Assembly: GCA_036785325.1 (NCBI GenBank)
Contig: JAXIVH010000018.1
Location: 6,952,492 to 7,016,491, forward strand
Length of the DNA: 64,000 nt
Origin: Urophycis tenuis
Taxonomy: Eukaryota > Chordata > Actinopteri > Gadiformes > Phycidae
Reading direction: 5' to 3'
The notes under the pieces were generated by a model, which searched no databases, had not been told where the DNA came from, and saw only the letters and a program-made list of their open reading frames with translations. Position numbers and translations under genes: made by a program. Below are positions 1 through 10,800 of the stretch, one piece after another. Within the stretch, counting starts at the first letter, position 1. Each line of letters begins with the position of its first letter.

Positions 1-25
1 TGATGGAGGACTGGGCCATAACCAA

Positions 26-535
26 GCGGCAACATTCCATGCTGAAAAATGAAGCCCATGCGGAAGTGCAAAAACTTGCAGTTCCTCGACTGGCCGCTTG
101 AGGCTGGCTGCAGAAAGGAGTCAACTCCCATAGACATCCATGTTAAAATGTCTAACTTTACAACCAAAATAAACATGTTTACAGCCTGGTTCAAAAAACG
201 GTTTTGGTGTCTTTCAGTAGTGTTCGAGTCCATGACAACTGTGAGGGGGGTGAATTTTTTTAGAATCCATTATTTTAATGCACAGAGAAGGATTTATTTT
301 ATGAATAATTAAGGGCGTGGTCAACTTGATTGGCAGCTGTCATCTGTCATCACGGCATGACCTTCACGGATTCGAGGCTTTGATTGGTCTGGCCGGAGGT
401 AGGCGGGCTTAGAACACAGACTGAAATGTCCAAGATGGCGGCGCCCAGAAGCTCTATTTTAGGCTTCATCTCCGCTGTTAAGAATGTCTATGGGTGATGT
501 CACGGAGGGTTTGTCCATATATATATACAGTCTAT
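26..535. mobile_element. short non-autonomous element (MITE-like) inside the hAT relic
   Basis: The 12-base string ggccataaccaa occurs at 14-25 and again at 536-547 and flanks about 510 bp of unrelated DNA. Deleting one copy plus the insert reconnects hAT-like coding sequence in frame, so the string contains the target duplication (true length probably less than 12). The insert has no meaningful ORF. The motifs near its left end (agcccatgcggaagtgcaaa) and its end in tatatacagtctat resemble a high-copy teleost repeat I recognise but cannot name with certainty. Confidence 0.65.
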
Positions 536-1080
536 GGCCATAACCAATAAAGTAAAGTGTCTTGTGACCGACGCAGCACCCAACATGATTGCATCCACCA
601 GACAGCTCCAAATTCGGCACTCAATTTGCATTGCACATATCTCAATTTAATAGTTAGAAAATCATGTGATCAGATCAAGCTAGGCACATTGTTACATACT
701 TCAGATCAAGCACTACAGCCTAGGAGAAGCTTGCTCAAGTGCAGCAACAGATGGGACGGCCAGCCCTGAAACTCATCAATGAGCTTCCAACACGCTGGAA
801 CAGCACAAATGCTGAAAAGGCTACATGATGAGAAGGAACCAGTGTGGGTATCTGTGGCCTCTCTAAAAACAGATTTGACTCCACTTACAGCTGATGAGTT
901 TACCATCATAGGAGAAACACTTCTTGTGCTTGCTCCTTTCCATCAAGCTACAGTGGAGTTGTCTGAAGAGAGGGGAGTGTCAGGGTCAAAGGTCATTCCG
1001 ATGATGAAAATGCTCTATCTTGCACTAGAGCGTAATGCTTCAACCTTGCACACAGGCAGCCATACACCTACATGAACACC

Positions 1081-1566
1081 CAACACAGTCTCACGGCAGT
1101 TCGTGAAATAGTCACGAAATGTAATCTATTGATTTGTGTACATGGACACGAATTTCCTTTTTTTTTCGTGACACTCAGCACGACTTTCAAACTAATGTAT
1201 TTCTGCCCCACGTTTTTACAGTTAAATACTACAGTACCCATGAGCCTCTTGGTGAAGACGCCAGCTAAAGCTACCCGAGGACCTGCCACCAGTTCTCTTT
1301 TAATGATATCCTAATCCTACGATATGATTGTTAGGGGTAAGGGTTCGGGTTAGGGTTTAGGGGTTAAGGTAGGGTTTGGGTTAGGGTTAGGGTTAGGGTT
1401 TAGGGGTTAAGGTAGGGTTTGCGTTTGGGTTAGGGTTAGGGTTTGGGTTATAATGAAAGTTGTGCTGAGTGTCACGAAAAAAAATGGAAATTTGTGTCCA
1501 TGTACACGAATCAATAGATTAGGACTATTTCGTGACTATTTCACGAACTGCCGTGAGACTGGGTTG
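1081..1566. mobile_element. inverted-repeat MITE with TTAGGG-like core
   Basis: 486-bp insertion flanked by perfect 7-bp direct repeats gaacacc (1074-1080 and 1567-1573). The ends are long inverted repeats of about 110 bp: the left arm starts caacacagtctcacggcag, and the complement of the right end reads caacccagtctcacggcag. The similarity runs inward to about 1195 and 1453. The centre is a degenerate array of TTAGGG/TTTAGGGG units. No transposase is encoded. Removing the element and one repeat restores the transposase frame of the host hAT relic, so it inserted into a formerly coding copy. The 7-bp duplication does not match the usual 8 bp of hAT or the TA of Tc1, so the superfamily is unassigned. 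Confidence 0.85.
1325..1451 (+). repeat. degenerate telomere-like (TTAGGG)n array
   Basis: About 125 bp of ttaggg, tttagggg, ttaaggtaggg and gtttggg variants. It lies wholly inside the inverted-repeat element at 1081-1566 and contains an internal longer-period duplication (the string tttaggggttaaggtaggg occurs twice). It is therefore part of the mobile element, not evidence of a chromosome end or fusion. Confidence 0.85.
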
Positions 1567-2535
1567 GAACACCTGAAGTGTCGAGTCACAGACACTGCTT
1601 CCAATCTGGAGTCATTAAGTGTGTTGACCCTAGCAACACTTCTAGACCCCAGATTTAAATCACTCGGGTTCCGCAGTTCCTCCAAGTGCAATGAGGCCAT
1701 CAGTAGACTGCGGTCAGAATTTGCATCTTTAATCGGACGCACAAATGAGCCCCAGCCGGGACCGTCTTCACAACAGCTGTCTGCACCCACTTCAGGCATG
1801 TTATTCAGCATTATTTGTTTGTTGTTTGGAAATCAAGTACTGAAATGCCAATTTGTTGTTTTTTTAGATAACCTTTGGCAACATCTTGACATGGAAGTGG
1901 TCAGGCAGACCGAAAGTGCCACAGCTGATGCCATCCAGGAGGTGCAGAGATACCTGGGAGAGGGCAATATTGCCAGGTCCCAGGATCCTCTATGAGATAC
2001 TGGGACAACCAAAAGACAAGCTATCCAAACCTCTTCCGGCTTTCCTTAGAATTTCTCTGCACCCCAGCCTCATCTGTGCCATGTGAGCGGGTGTTTTCTA
2101 CAGCTGGAGAAATTGTATCCAAAAAGCGCAACCGATTCAACTTCAAAACATTGGAAAAACTTATTTTTTTGAATAAAAGTTTGTAAAAAAAAAATCCCAG
2201 TCCACAAGCATCCTCATTCACAACACGTTCACTTCGATTTTCACGTTATGATACATGTTCACATTGTTTATTGACTATCTAAAAATATTAAATATATTTT
2301 ACATTTAATTTAACATATGAAATAATACAATATAAAATACAATGACTTAAATGTGATTATTGTATACTAGGTCATCAAATCAGTGTCGGTTGAGTTTGTC
2401 AACTAGGTTGCCTGCAGGGATTTTCAAGGTCCAGCAGGTGTCAGTATTCATTCAGTGACACAGTATCGACATAGTATCAATACAGTTGGCAATGTGTCGA
2501 AACGCTTCATGACACCTCATTTACCCATCACTATC

Positions 2536-3056
2536 TGTGTATTGTAAAGAAGTTTTTGAGTAAAAGCCTTGGACCTCCCGTGACTCGTATCCTCTGTATT
2601 CTTGGGATTTTCCTGGTAGACCATCAGCATTGGCTAAGGTGAATAGAGCTGGTGGTCAAACTCTAAATCTGCCCTGACACCAATGTGATTGTTGTTTTGA
2701 TTATTGTCCATATAGACTGAAATCACATGTGACTTCGGACTGATTTTCTCAATGGCACACTGAGAAAATGTAAGGATGTAAAAAAAAAAAAACTTGTTGT
2801 TGGCGAACATACTTAGTTTGTATTGTATAAATACATATTGCTTAAGTCTGATCTGTTGTGTAGGACTAGATGTTGATATCCCTGACTCGTACCTACGGCG
2901 CCGATGAGACTCTGTGGAGTTCAATTGAGTGGTGGCATCCTTCGGGTTGTCAAATGGGCGCCCTCTTTCCTTGATGTTTCGCTGATTGGCCCACGACACC
3001 TCCAGAGGGTTCAGCAGTGAGACCCAGCGTCCCAGGTTCACTCCCTAGATGCCACC
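2536..3056 (-). other. probable 3' UTR of the minus-strand LINE, then unassigned DNA
   Basis: No gene recognised. Read on the minus strand, the stretch just after the LINE stop codon (3057-3059) down to roughly 2870 is GC-balanced, contains no host-gene signal and is most simply the LINE 3' UTR. The AT-rich segment 2536-2870, with an A-run near 2780, is unassigned. I cannot fix the LINE 3' boundary because no poly(A) or tail repeat is obvious. Confidence 0.4.
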
Positions 3057-5790
3057 AACTCAGTTGAAGGCCCAGGTCGGATCCTTTCTCTTCATCCACA
3101 GCCACTGGCTCCCCTTTTCAGCAGCCATGGAGAGGTCTCTAACTGCTTGCCTGTGGGCCTTCCCTCGCACTCCCACCTCCCTGAGTAGCCTGGATGTTGA
3201 CGTGGCTATGAACCCTCTGAAGCCAACTTCCACTGGGCGAACCATCGCTTTCCAGCCTTGTTGCTGAGCATCTGCAGCGAGTTCAGCGTACCTCAGCTTC
3301 TTCCGCTCGTAGGCCTCCTCCACTGTGCCCTCCCAGGGCACTGTGAGCTGTATGATGTAGACGAGCTTGAGCGAGGGTGACCACAGAACAAGGTCTGGTC
3401 GCAAGTTGGTGGATGCGATCTCGGTTGGGAAGCAGAGTTTCTTGCCCAGGTCTGCCAGCAGCTTCCAGTCCCGTGCTCTGCCCAGCTGCCCATTGTCAGC
3501 CCTTGTGGAGGTGAGGCTGGCTTGACCCTCTCGGACAAAAGGCGTTGGCTGCCAGCGGCATGACGGGGGAGGAAGGGCATTCACTCTTGTCCGCTGATTT
3601 TCCAGCACTGCTGCGACACACTTTAACACCTGGTTGTGCCGCCAGGTGTAACGGCCTTGGGTGAGGCTGGTCTTGCATCCCACCAAGATGTGCTTCAGTG
3701 TTGCTGAGCCTGCTGGACATAGAGGGCACGTGGAATCTTCACCATACCACTGGTTAAGGTTTGCAGGAGAGGGCAACACATCATAGGCAGCCCTGATGGT
3801 AAAGCTTGCCCTGAATGCCTCCATCTCCCACAGATCTTTCCAGGAGATCTTCCTCTTCTCCACTCCTTCCCATGCCATCCACTGTCCTTGCTTTGCCTGC
3901 GACACAGCTTGTGCGCGCCTTCCTGCTTCCTCTTCCCACCGTATCTCCTGGACCACCAGCTTGCGTCTCTCAGCTGGATTGGCCTTGCTCCAGGCTGGTG
4001 TACTGGCCCCAAGACCACGACCACTCCTTCCCTCCTGAACTCGGCCCACGATGTCCCTGTGTCTGAGTGCTGCCTTTGCCTGCTCCGTTGCGACCAACGG
4101 GGTCCACTTCCTTCCCGTGGCCAGGATGGGTGCAGCTTGGGCTACAAATGGATCGCTCGAATCCAGTAGCATCATCTCCAGTCTGACTTTGGCGCACTTG
4201 TACTCCTCTGCCAGACCGGAAATGGGCAGGTGTAACATCCCTTTGCCGTAGAGCCCAATGCTGCTGAGACACCTGGGAAGGCCAAGCCACTTCCTTGCGT
4301 ATGAAGTAACCAGCCTCTCCAGTTTTTCCACCTTCGAGAGTGGAACTTCATAGAGGGTTAGTGGCCACAGGAGATGTGGAAGTAGTCCATACTGCATGCA
4401 CCAGAGCTTCAACTTGCCCGGCAACAGGGTTCTGTCGATGTTCTCCAGGCCGTTGGCTACTTCCTTCCTGAGCTGCTCCACTTGCTCTTTGTCCTTGAGG
4501 GAGGCATCATACCATCGACCTAGGCTCTTCACAGGCTTCTCGGAAACCGTTGGGATGGGTTCCTCACCAACATGGAAGCGGTGGTCTGACAGCTTCCCCT
4601 TGATAATGGAGATGCTTCTGGACTTGCTCGGCTTGATCTTCATGCGGGCCATCTTGATGTTTTTCTGGAGCTTTCCTAACCGCCGAACTGTGCAGGCCTT
4701 GGTTGTGGTCAAGGTTGTGAGGTCATCCATATAGGCTCTGACCGGCGGCAGCCTCAGCCCAGGTTTTATTCGCTGTCCGCCAACCACCCATCGCGAGGCC
4801 CGTATAATGACCTCCATGGCTAGGGTGAAAGCCAGCGGGGAGATGGTGCAGCCGGCCATGATTCCCACTTCCAGATGTTGCCATGCCGTGGTGTACTCTG
4901 CTGTTGTCACGCAGAGCTGGATGTCCTGGAAGTAGGCCTTGACAAGGGTTGTAAGCGCTAGTGGGACTCTGAAATAGTCAAAGGCTGTCCACAGGAGGTT
5001 GTGAGGGACTGAACCAAAGGCGTTCGCAAGATCCAGGAACACCACGTGGAGATCTTTTCCCTCCTTCTTGGCGACCTGGATCTGATGCCAGATGACACTA
5101 GCATGTTCCACACATCCTGAGAAGCCTGAGATGCCTGCTTTCTGGATTGACGTGTCAATCAGGTTGTTACTTTGCAGGAATCCTGCCAGCCTATGAGCAA
5201 CCACACTGAAGAAGATTTTTCCCTCGACATTTAGAAGGCTGATCTGGCGGAACTGGCCGATTTCTGAAGAGTCCTTCTCCTTAGGGATAAGGGTCCCTCC
5301 GGCTCTCCGCCAGGATGTTGGTATCTCCTTCTTTTTCCACACGACCTTCATCAGCTTCCAGAGGAATCGCAGGACATCTGGTGCGTTTTTGTAGAGCCTG
5401 TATGGAACTCCATTGGGGCCTGGAGCTGACGCGGCCCTTGCTCTACGCACAGTTTTGTCAACTTCACTCCACCTGGGTGGACTGATGTCTAGCTCATGCT
5501 CTGGTGGACTGAGTGGTGGCATGTAAGATGGAAGTGGGACCTCTTCCTGGTGTGGGTCATCTTTGCAGGACTTTTTCAGATGTTCTTCCAGGTTGGCCTT
5601 TGACACTGAGAGAGTTCCGCTCTTCTCCTTCACAAATTTGAAGGGGTCTTTGTAGAAGCGGGATATTGTTTTTTCCTTCCCTCTGCGCTTCTTCAGGAGG
5701 TTTTCAGCTCTCCTCAGTGTGGTGAGTCTGCTCTGGATCTCCTCCTGCAGCAGGTTTATTCCCTCCTTCTCTTCCTCTGTGGCCTTCCTA
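3057..5790 (-). CDS. LINE ORF: reverse transcriptase plus restriction-like endonuclease (5' truncated)
   Basis: One open frame of about 910 codons with no internal stop. In order: a linker, RT fingers and palm (PGPNGVPYRLYKNAP about 5400; FLDLANAFGSVPHNLL about 5010; catalytic YMDD at about 4720-4731), RT thumb, then a CCHC-type finger (CPLCPAGS..LKHILVGC about 3690) and a restriction-like endonuclease block (RPDLVLWS, IIQLTVPWE about 3330-3400). This layout is that of LINEs of the R2/R4/NeSL/Hero type, which cut target DNA with a C-terminal restriction-like nuclease rather than an AP-type one. Upstream of about 5790 the frame runs into AT-rich genomic DNA (HVCINIYVYIHM), so the first 69 codons of the open frame are not LINE and the true N-terminus is lost. 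At the position where related fish copies carry an acidic residue before LTVPWE this copy has Q, which may harm cleavage. The clade is not settled. Confidence 0.85.
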
Positions 5791-7897
5791 TATACATATA
5801 CTTGAATATGTATACAAAACATATGTATGTATACATATATGTTAATGCAAACATGGCAGGCAATATTACAGAAAACCACTGTTTGGACAACTTTTGCATT
5901 GAAAGAGAACTTTGGTACACTTTGGTAATCATTGGCTATAAAAAAAAGATAAAAGGTTAAACATTTACAAATCAGTTCTTTCATAACCCTGATCATCGTG
6001 TGAAATTAAAGTGTGTCCACCACCCTGATGTACAGCAGATCAGCCTTCCAGTTGGTATGTTGGAACACTGATCTGTCCATCACGCATCTCGCTGGACACA
6101 TTAGGTTGACATTTCAAATTAACTTTCAAATGGCTTGCAGTATGCATTGATACTTTTATTAAATATGGTGAAGTTAAGTAGACTATTGGGAAGTAAAAGT
6201 ATTTTTACTATTGATTTACAAGTCAGGACTACCCCTGTTACTAAATGCTATTGATAGCAATTTATAACTAGAAAGTACATTTCCTGAAGAAAATGTGAAG
6301 TGGGCTAGCTGACTGCAACCGGATGTATTGCTTAAGCAAAACAGCTCTGTGTTGCTTAATTCTAACGCAGAATGCCATTCTTCCTTTGCCTGGGTCCTTT
6401 TTATAATCGTCTGCACTGATGTTTGTGATAGAGTGCACTAGGTCAGTGGTTCCTAACCCAGTCCTCAAGGACCCCCTCCCCCCCTCCCCTCCAGTGGGGG
6501 GGAGGGGGGGGGTGAGGCTGCGGTGTGTATTGATTGCAACTGTCACTTTGTCCCTCACTCTGCTTCTCTTCAAACTGCCACTGTTCTCTATGAGGAAACT
6601 CAAATCCATCTATCTCAAAAAGTATACATGTTTACTGTTCACAGCTTAGATATCTACACCGTAGGAATCCAGGGAAACGGACAAACAGTTTGATATATAA
6701 TATGTCTATGTCGCTTACAAATTGTAGGAGTATTAAGTTAGAAAACAGGTACGAATTTGAAATGAACAGCTGCGACCTAAAGTGGAGTGCCCATGTGTGT
6801 GTAGTGGAAGCGTGAGTGTCAAACAAACATCAATAATTCAAAAACTATGAATGGTATCGCTTAGATATTTGAATGTGAGTGACAGCATGAAAATGTGAAC
6901 CTTTTGATGTATAATATGTGAAAGTACTTTGAAAATTGTAGGAGTGGCGGCAGTTTACAAAATGTGTGGATATTTTCAAATCACCAACTGCCATCACTCT
7001 AACAACTGAACATTCCATCATTCATTTCAATGGGACAAAATGTATTAATAAAACTTTAATATCTTAAAAGATATAAAAAATAAAAATACACTGTTGATTC
7101 CTAAAGTAGCTGAATGTTTGAATGAAGTTTCTAGCACAAAGAATGTAGTAGTTAAGCAGTTAAGCATTTTCGAGAGAACATATAATAAAGAAAGAAAGAA
7201 ATAGTGGGAAAACAATAGTGTGCTCGCTAAAAACTAGCCCGCTAATTATAGAACAGCTAGTTTCTGACAAAATCATTTGATTGGACAAGAAGCATTCCAT
7301 CCATTCCGTGTTATATATAGCGTATAACAGCACTTTTTACTATCATACATCAATCCTCTTCAAAGGTGTTTCTTACAACCATAAAAACATGAAGTTCATT
7401 GAACGTTGGAGCAAAGTAGTGTTTGATTAAGCCGCTAACTCATCGCACAGGTTTCACAATAAATGCAAACATACAGATAAATGTAGATGATACAAAGCAG
7501 CTGGCCTGTGGGTATGTGCACACCTACACAAAATAGCAAGCTAGTGTACAGGAAAATGTTTGTTTAAATATACAAACAAATGATGCTTATTACTGTTATC
7601 TATTAAATTACTGCTGTAGAACTGTTGCATAAAAGCAATATCACAATCAAGGTTGTGCTGTTATACTGAATATCAGCAGTGTGTGACCTTGTGATTGCTT
7701 ACAAGTCAAATATATGGCTTATAAAAGACAAAGATTCCAAAGATTTCAAGAGCATTAAAGCATCATGCTAGTCTTGAAACTAAGACCAAAATTTGGCTTA
7801 AGTATTGTTTAAAATTGTTTAACACCAGAGGACACTATTAGCTATACATCAATGGTGTTCAGCATTTTGTATATGTTATCGATTTTCTCTACTTCCA
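5791..7897. other. intergenic DNA and hpgd 3' UTR/downstream region
   Basis: No coding exon recognised. The AT-rich junction 5790-5850 (alternating tatgtatac motifs) is where the truncated LINE stops. The part next to 7898 is expected to be the hpgd 3' UTR on the minus strand; I could not choose a polyadenylation site. The rest is A/T-rich unique-looking sequence. Confidence 0.4.
6433..6520. repeat. terminal fragment of a non-autonomous hAT-like repeat with C/G homopolymer tract
   Basis: The string cagtggttcctaacccagtc followed by ctcaaggacccc resembles the terminus of a common vertebrate non-autonomous hAT repeat. It is followed by a C-rich then G-rich low-complexity tract (6470-6515). No matching second terminus was found nearby, so this is a fragment. 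Confidence 0.4.
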
Positions 7898-10800
7898 TTA
7901 GAACACTGAAGAAAATGGGCAGTACTGTAATCCTTTAGCCAGCACCATGAGAGCTTCTCCATCTTTGGTTTCATCCAACACCAGCTGTAGGAAGCCTGCG
8001 CTCACCTGAGACACACTGGAACAAAACAACATATGTAAATGTAATGGCATTCCAGACCGGTGTCTGGAATGCCATTACAAATAGACCTTATATCGCATGA
8101 GGAAAATGTTTGCTTCTCAGAGCCATAATATCTAATTATACAAAATATCATTAAACATTTTTGGGAAAAACTAAAAAAATGTATCAGGGGAACAGGGCAT
8201 TCACTGGGGTAGACATTTGGACTATGAATACATTTATGACGAGTACCAGTCATTTTACTTAAATTTGCACTGGGCTTTTTACAATTGAAGATGTTTCACC
8301 GTTGACCATAAATAGGTAGTAATAACTCACTCCAAAACTCCGCTCTCTGCCATCAGCTGTTTTGTTGGCTCCGCTAGGTGAGAGAACTGCCCGAGCGTTG
8401 CTGGTGAAAGCAGGTTGTTGAGAATGTCCGTTTGGACAAAGGTCGGGCAAATAGTGTTAAAACGTACACCATAGCCTGACATCTTAGAGGCAGCCTGGAA
8501 CATTGAAGAGAAAACACACACATTGCCCAGTTGTTCAGGAACCAAATCGGTTCCATTCAACAAACCAAAGGTGGAGAGGCACAGCAATACATAACACATG
8601 AATCATGGGGCTGATGGAATAACATTGGTTCACTGGCATAAGTCGGTGAACCAAACAGAGGCTTGCAATAAGAACAATGTGGGAAAGCTCTGGTCAAACC
8701 TCGGCTCCCTATCCATGAGGACAAAGATGCTGCCTACCGCCATGGCTCTTGTGAACCCGACCACCCCGAACTTGGTTGCTGTATACACAGGAGTACCCGG
8801 TAGCGGACCAAGTCCTGCAACACACACACAAACACATGGAGGGGTTCAATACAGTCGAGCAGGGTAAAAACCATTTAAGAGACAAGTGCACGTCGTACAA
8901 CAAAACCACTTGTATGGGTGTGTATATCTCCCTCTCAAATGATCTGATATGTATCTAGACACATGGTCACTTGATAGGATACAAAAGCCATACGACACAT
9001 CTTTAATAATAGGATCAACAGTGGTCCAAAGCTGAATCAGCTCGGGTCAATTCAATTTCAGCCCTGATTCAATCAAATTTGATATAGTTCATTGCATAAA
9101 GAGTTTTTACATTCATGTGTAGACCTACAACAAATAGCCGGTCTATGTTGATTGGTCAATTGTTTGCCCGTGCGTGTGTGTGTATACATACAGTGGGTAA
9201 AATAAGTATTGAACACATCAACATTTTTCTCAGTAAATATATTTCTGATGGGGCTATTGATATGAAATTGTCACCAGATATCGGTAACAACCCAAGGTAT
9301 CCACACATACAAAGAAATCAAAACATACATGTCCATAAATGAAGTTGTGTGTTATAAAGTGTAATAAGACAGGGAATAAGTGTTGAACACATGAAGAAAA
9401 GGAGGTGAAAAAAGGAATGGACAGCCAAGAAACCAGCTGAAGTCTGTCAATGTTTACAAATCCCACCTCTGGTTTAGTCCTAACTGATGCCTATAAAAAG
9501 GTTTCTCATTACCAAGGTGTGACACAACGGCTATCTCATGATGGGTGATGATGTGGGAAGCAAAGAGCTCACTCAAGACCTTCACAACCTTATTTTTGCA
9601 AAAACATACCCTTTGTGGTAGGCAACATACTGTGACGTCCTGGGTGTGTTTAAGTTCTTGTATAATGTGTATAATGGTGTGTTAGTGTGTTGTGTGTGTT
9701 ATGTTGTCTCTGTGCCTATGTCCTTGCTCTCTGCTGCTGACAGCGCCTGTAGAGCCATGTCAGGCGTGGCAGGGGGTTGGCAGAGTAGCCAATATCTGGC
9801 CTCCCTCCTCCCTGTTATCCATAAAGTTAATCACCATGGCAAAGAAAGTTATGATTTTAAACAATAAAAGCACAAAAAGCACAATAACTAACTTGAAATA
9901 TTCAACATACACAAAACAAACCAAAGCCAAATATATATCTATGTCTTACAAATATCATGACAATAATATTTCATCCAACATAAAAAAAAAGGTGTGGGCA
10001 TAGCCACAATTTTTTTCTTGACAATTTTTCCCAGGTTCCCTAACGAGCCTTTCCATGTGTAGCCTGTGGGCCAGTAATAGTTGGCTTATCTCTCCATCTC
10101 TCCCGTTCTGCACAGCTAGTCTCATGATCTCTCTCTCTCTCTAAACACATGCTCTACGTCATTAAGTGGGGAATGGGGTGTTGATTGATTAAGCTGCCTG
10201 ACGCGTTACCGACAGGCTTATTTATAGGCACCTGGGGTCCTTAAGCCGGTAGCCCGTGGTAAACACAGCTGGTTCCGTGTCGGTGTTACTGCACCGCGAG
10301 TCCACAGGAGAGCAGACGCGGGCGGGACCGTGGCAGGCTTGTGTGTGTATGAGTGCGGCCGTGTTCTCAGTAAGTTACAAGTGTCTGCCAGCACGGTTAC
10401 TGTAGCGGTGGGGGGACTGGTTCTACAGAAGCCATCAGCCAGTGTCGGTAGCCTTCTTGGACAGTATCAAAGATCCCTGCAACTACACAACGTTGCTAGT
10501 TGCTGTTCTCTTTTACTTATATTTACTTATATTTGTTTTGGTTTCTTATCTTCCTCTGGCCTACCGGCCGTAGTGTCTGTATAAACGTGTGAGCCGTAGG
10601 CTAGAGTGGATTTATTTTGTTTATTCTTTTTTTTATTATTTAGCTTTTTTTCTCTCTTTACTTTAGTCCAGTGTCTCCCCTCCCTCATCCTAGCTAAAAG
10701 CCTCAGTGTTTAGCAGGCCCATTAGCGACTTCGGCAGCCGGTCTCTAGTGTTCCCACTCCAGTAGCCCAATAGCGACGGCAGTGTGTGTAGGATGAACTC

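Larger units (their letters stand above)
546..2186 (+). pseudogene. broken hAT transposase with C-terminal dimerisation domain
   Basis: Transposase-like protein in pieces. Around 548-640 is a block with LVTDAAPNM, the region before the catalytic core of ZBED/hAT transposases. It loses frame near 640, where a one-base change moves LNLIVRKSCDQ to another frame. 779-1073 reads as helical transposase (LKRLHDEKEPVW, PMMKMLYLALER). After an inserted element, 1574-1796 continues with TLATLLDPRFKSLGF. A probable short intron (about 1798-1868) ends in a good acceptor, tttttttag, and would use a GC donor. 1869-1992 carries EVQRYLGEG. A further frameshift at about 1992 leads into the hAT dimerisation domain (CERVFSTAGEIVSKKRNR, 2083-2136). 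At least two frameshifts and two insertions make it non-functional. Family assignment rests on these motifs; the exact hAT clade is not certain. Confidence 0.8.
1..2535 (+). mobile_element. hAT DNA transposon relic (ZBED-like transposase), left end outside window
   Basis: Plus-strand remnant of a hAT-superfamily element. Transposase-like coding blocks lie at 1-13, about 546-1080 and 1567-2186, separated by two later inverted-repeat insertions. Beyond the coding part, 2187-2535 is AT-rich 3' DNA ending in a stretch around 2495-2535 (cgaaacgcttcatgacacc, then catttacccatcac) that looks like the right terminal inverted repeat of fish ZBED-type hAT elements. The left terminus is not in the window, so the target duplication cannot be checked. 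The end at 2535 is approximate. Confidence 0.75.

Noticed and set aside
1325..1451. True telomere, subtelomere or chromosome-fusion site
   Set aside because: The TTAGGG-like units lie strictly inside a mobile element bounded by inverted repeats and a target duplication.
3796..4290. Several open frames opposite the LINE pol
   Set aside because: Shadow frames of a long GC-rich coding region; no motif of their own.
8041..8078. microRNA precursor
   Set aside because: A 17-bp stem with a 4-base loop is far too short for Drosha/Dicer processing.
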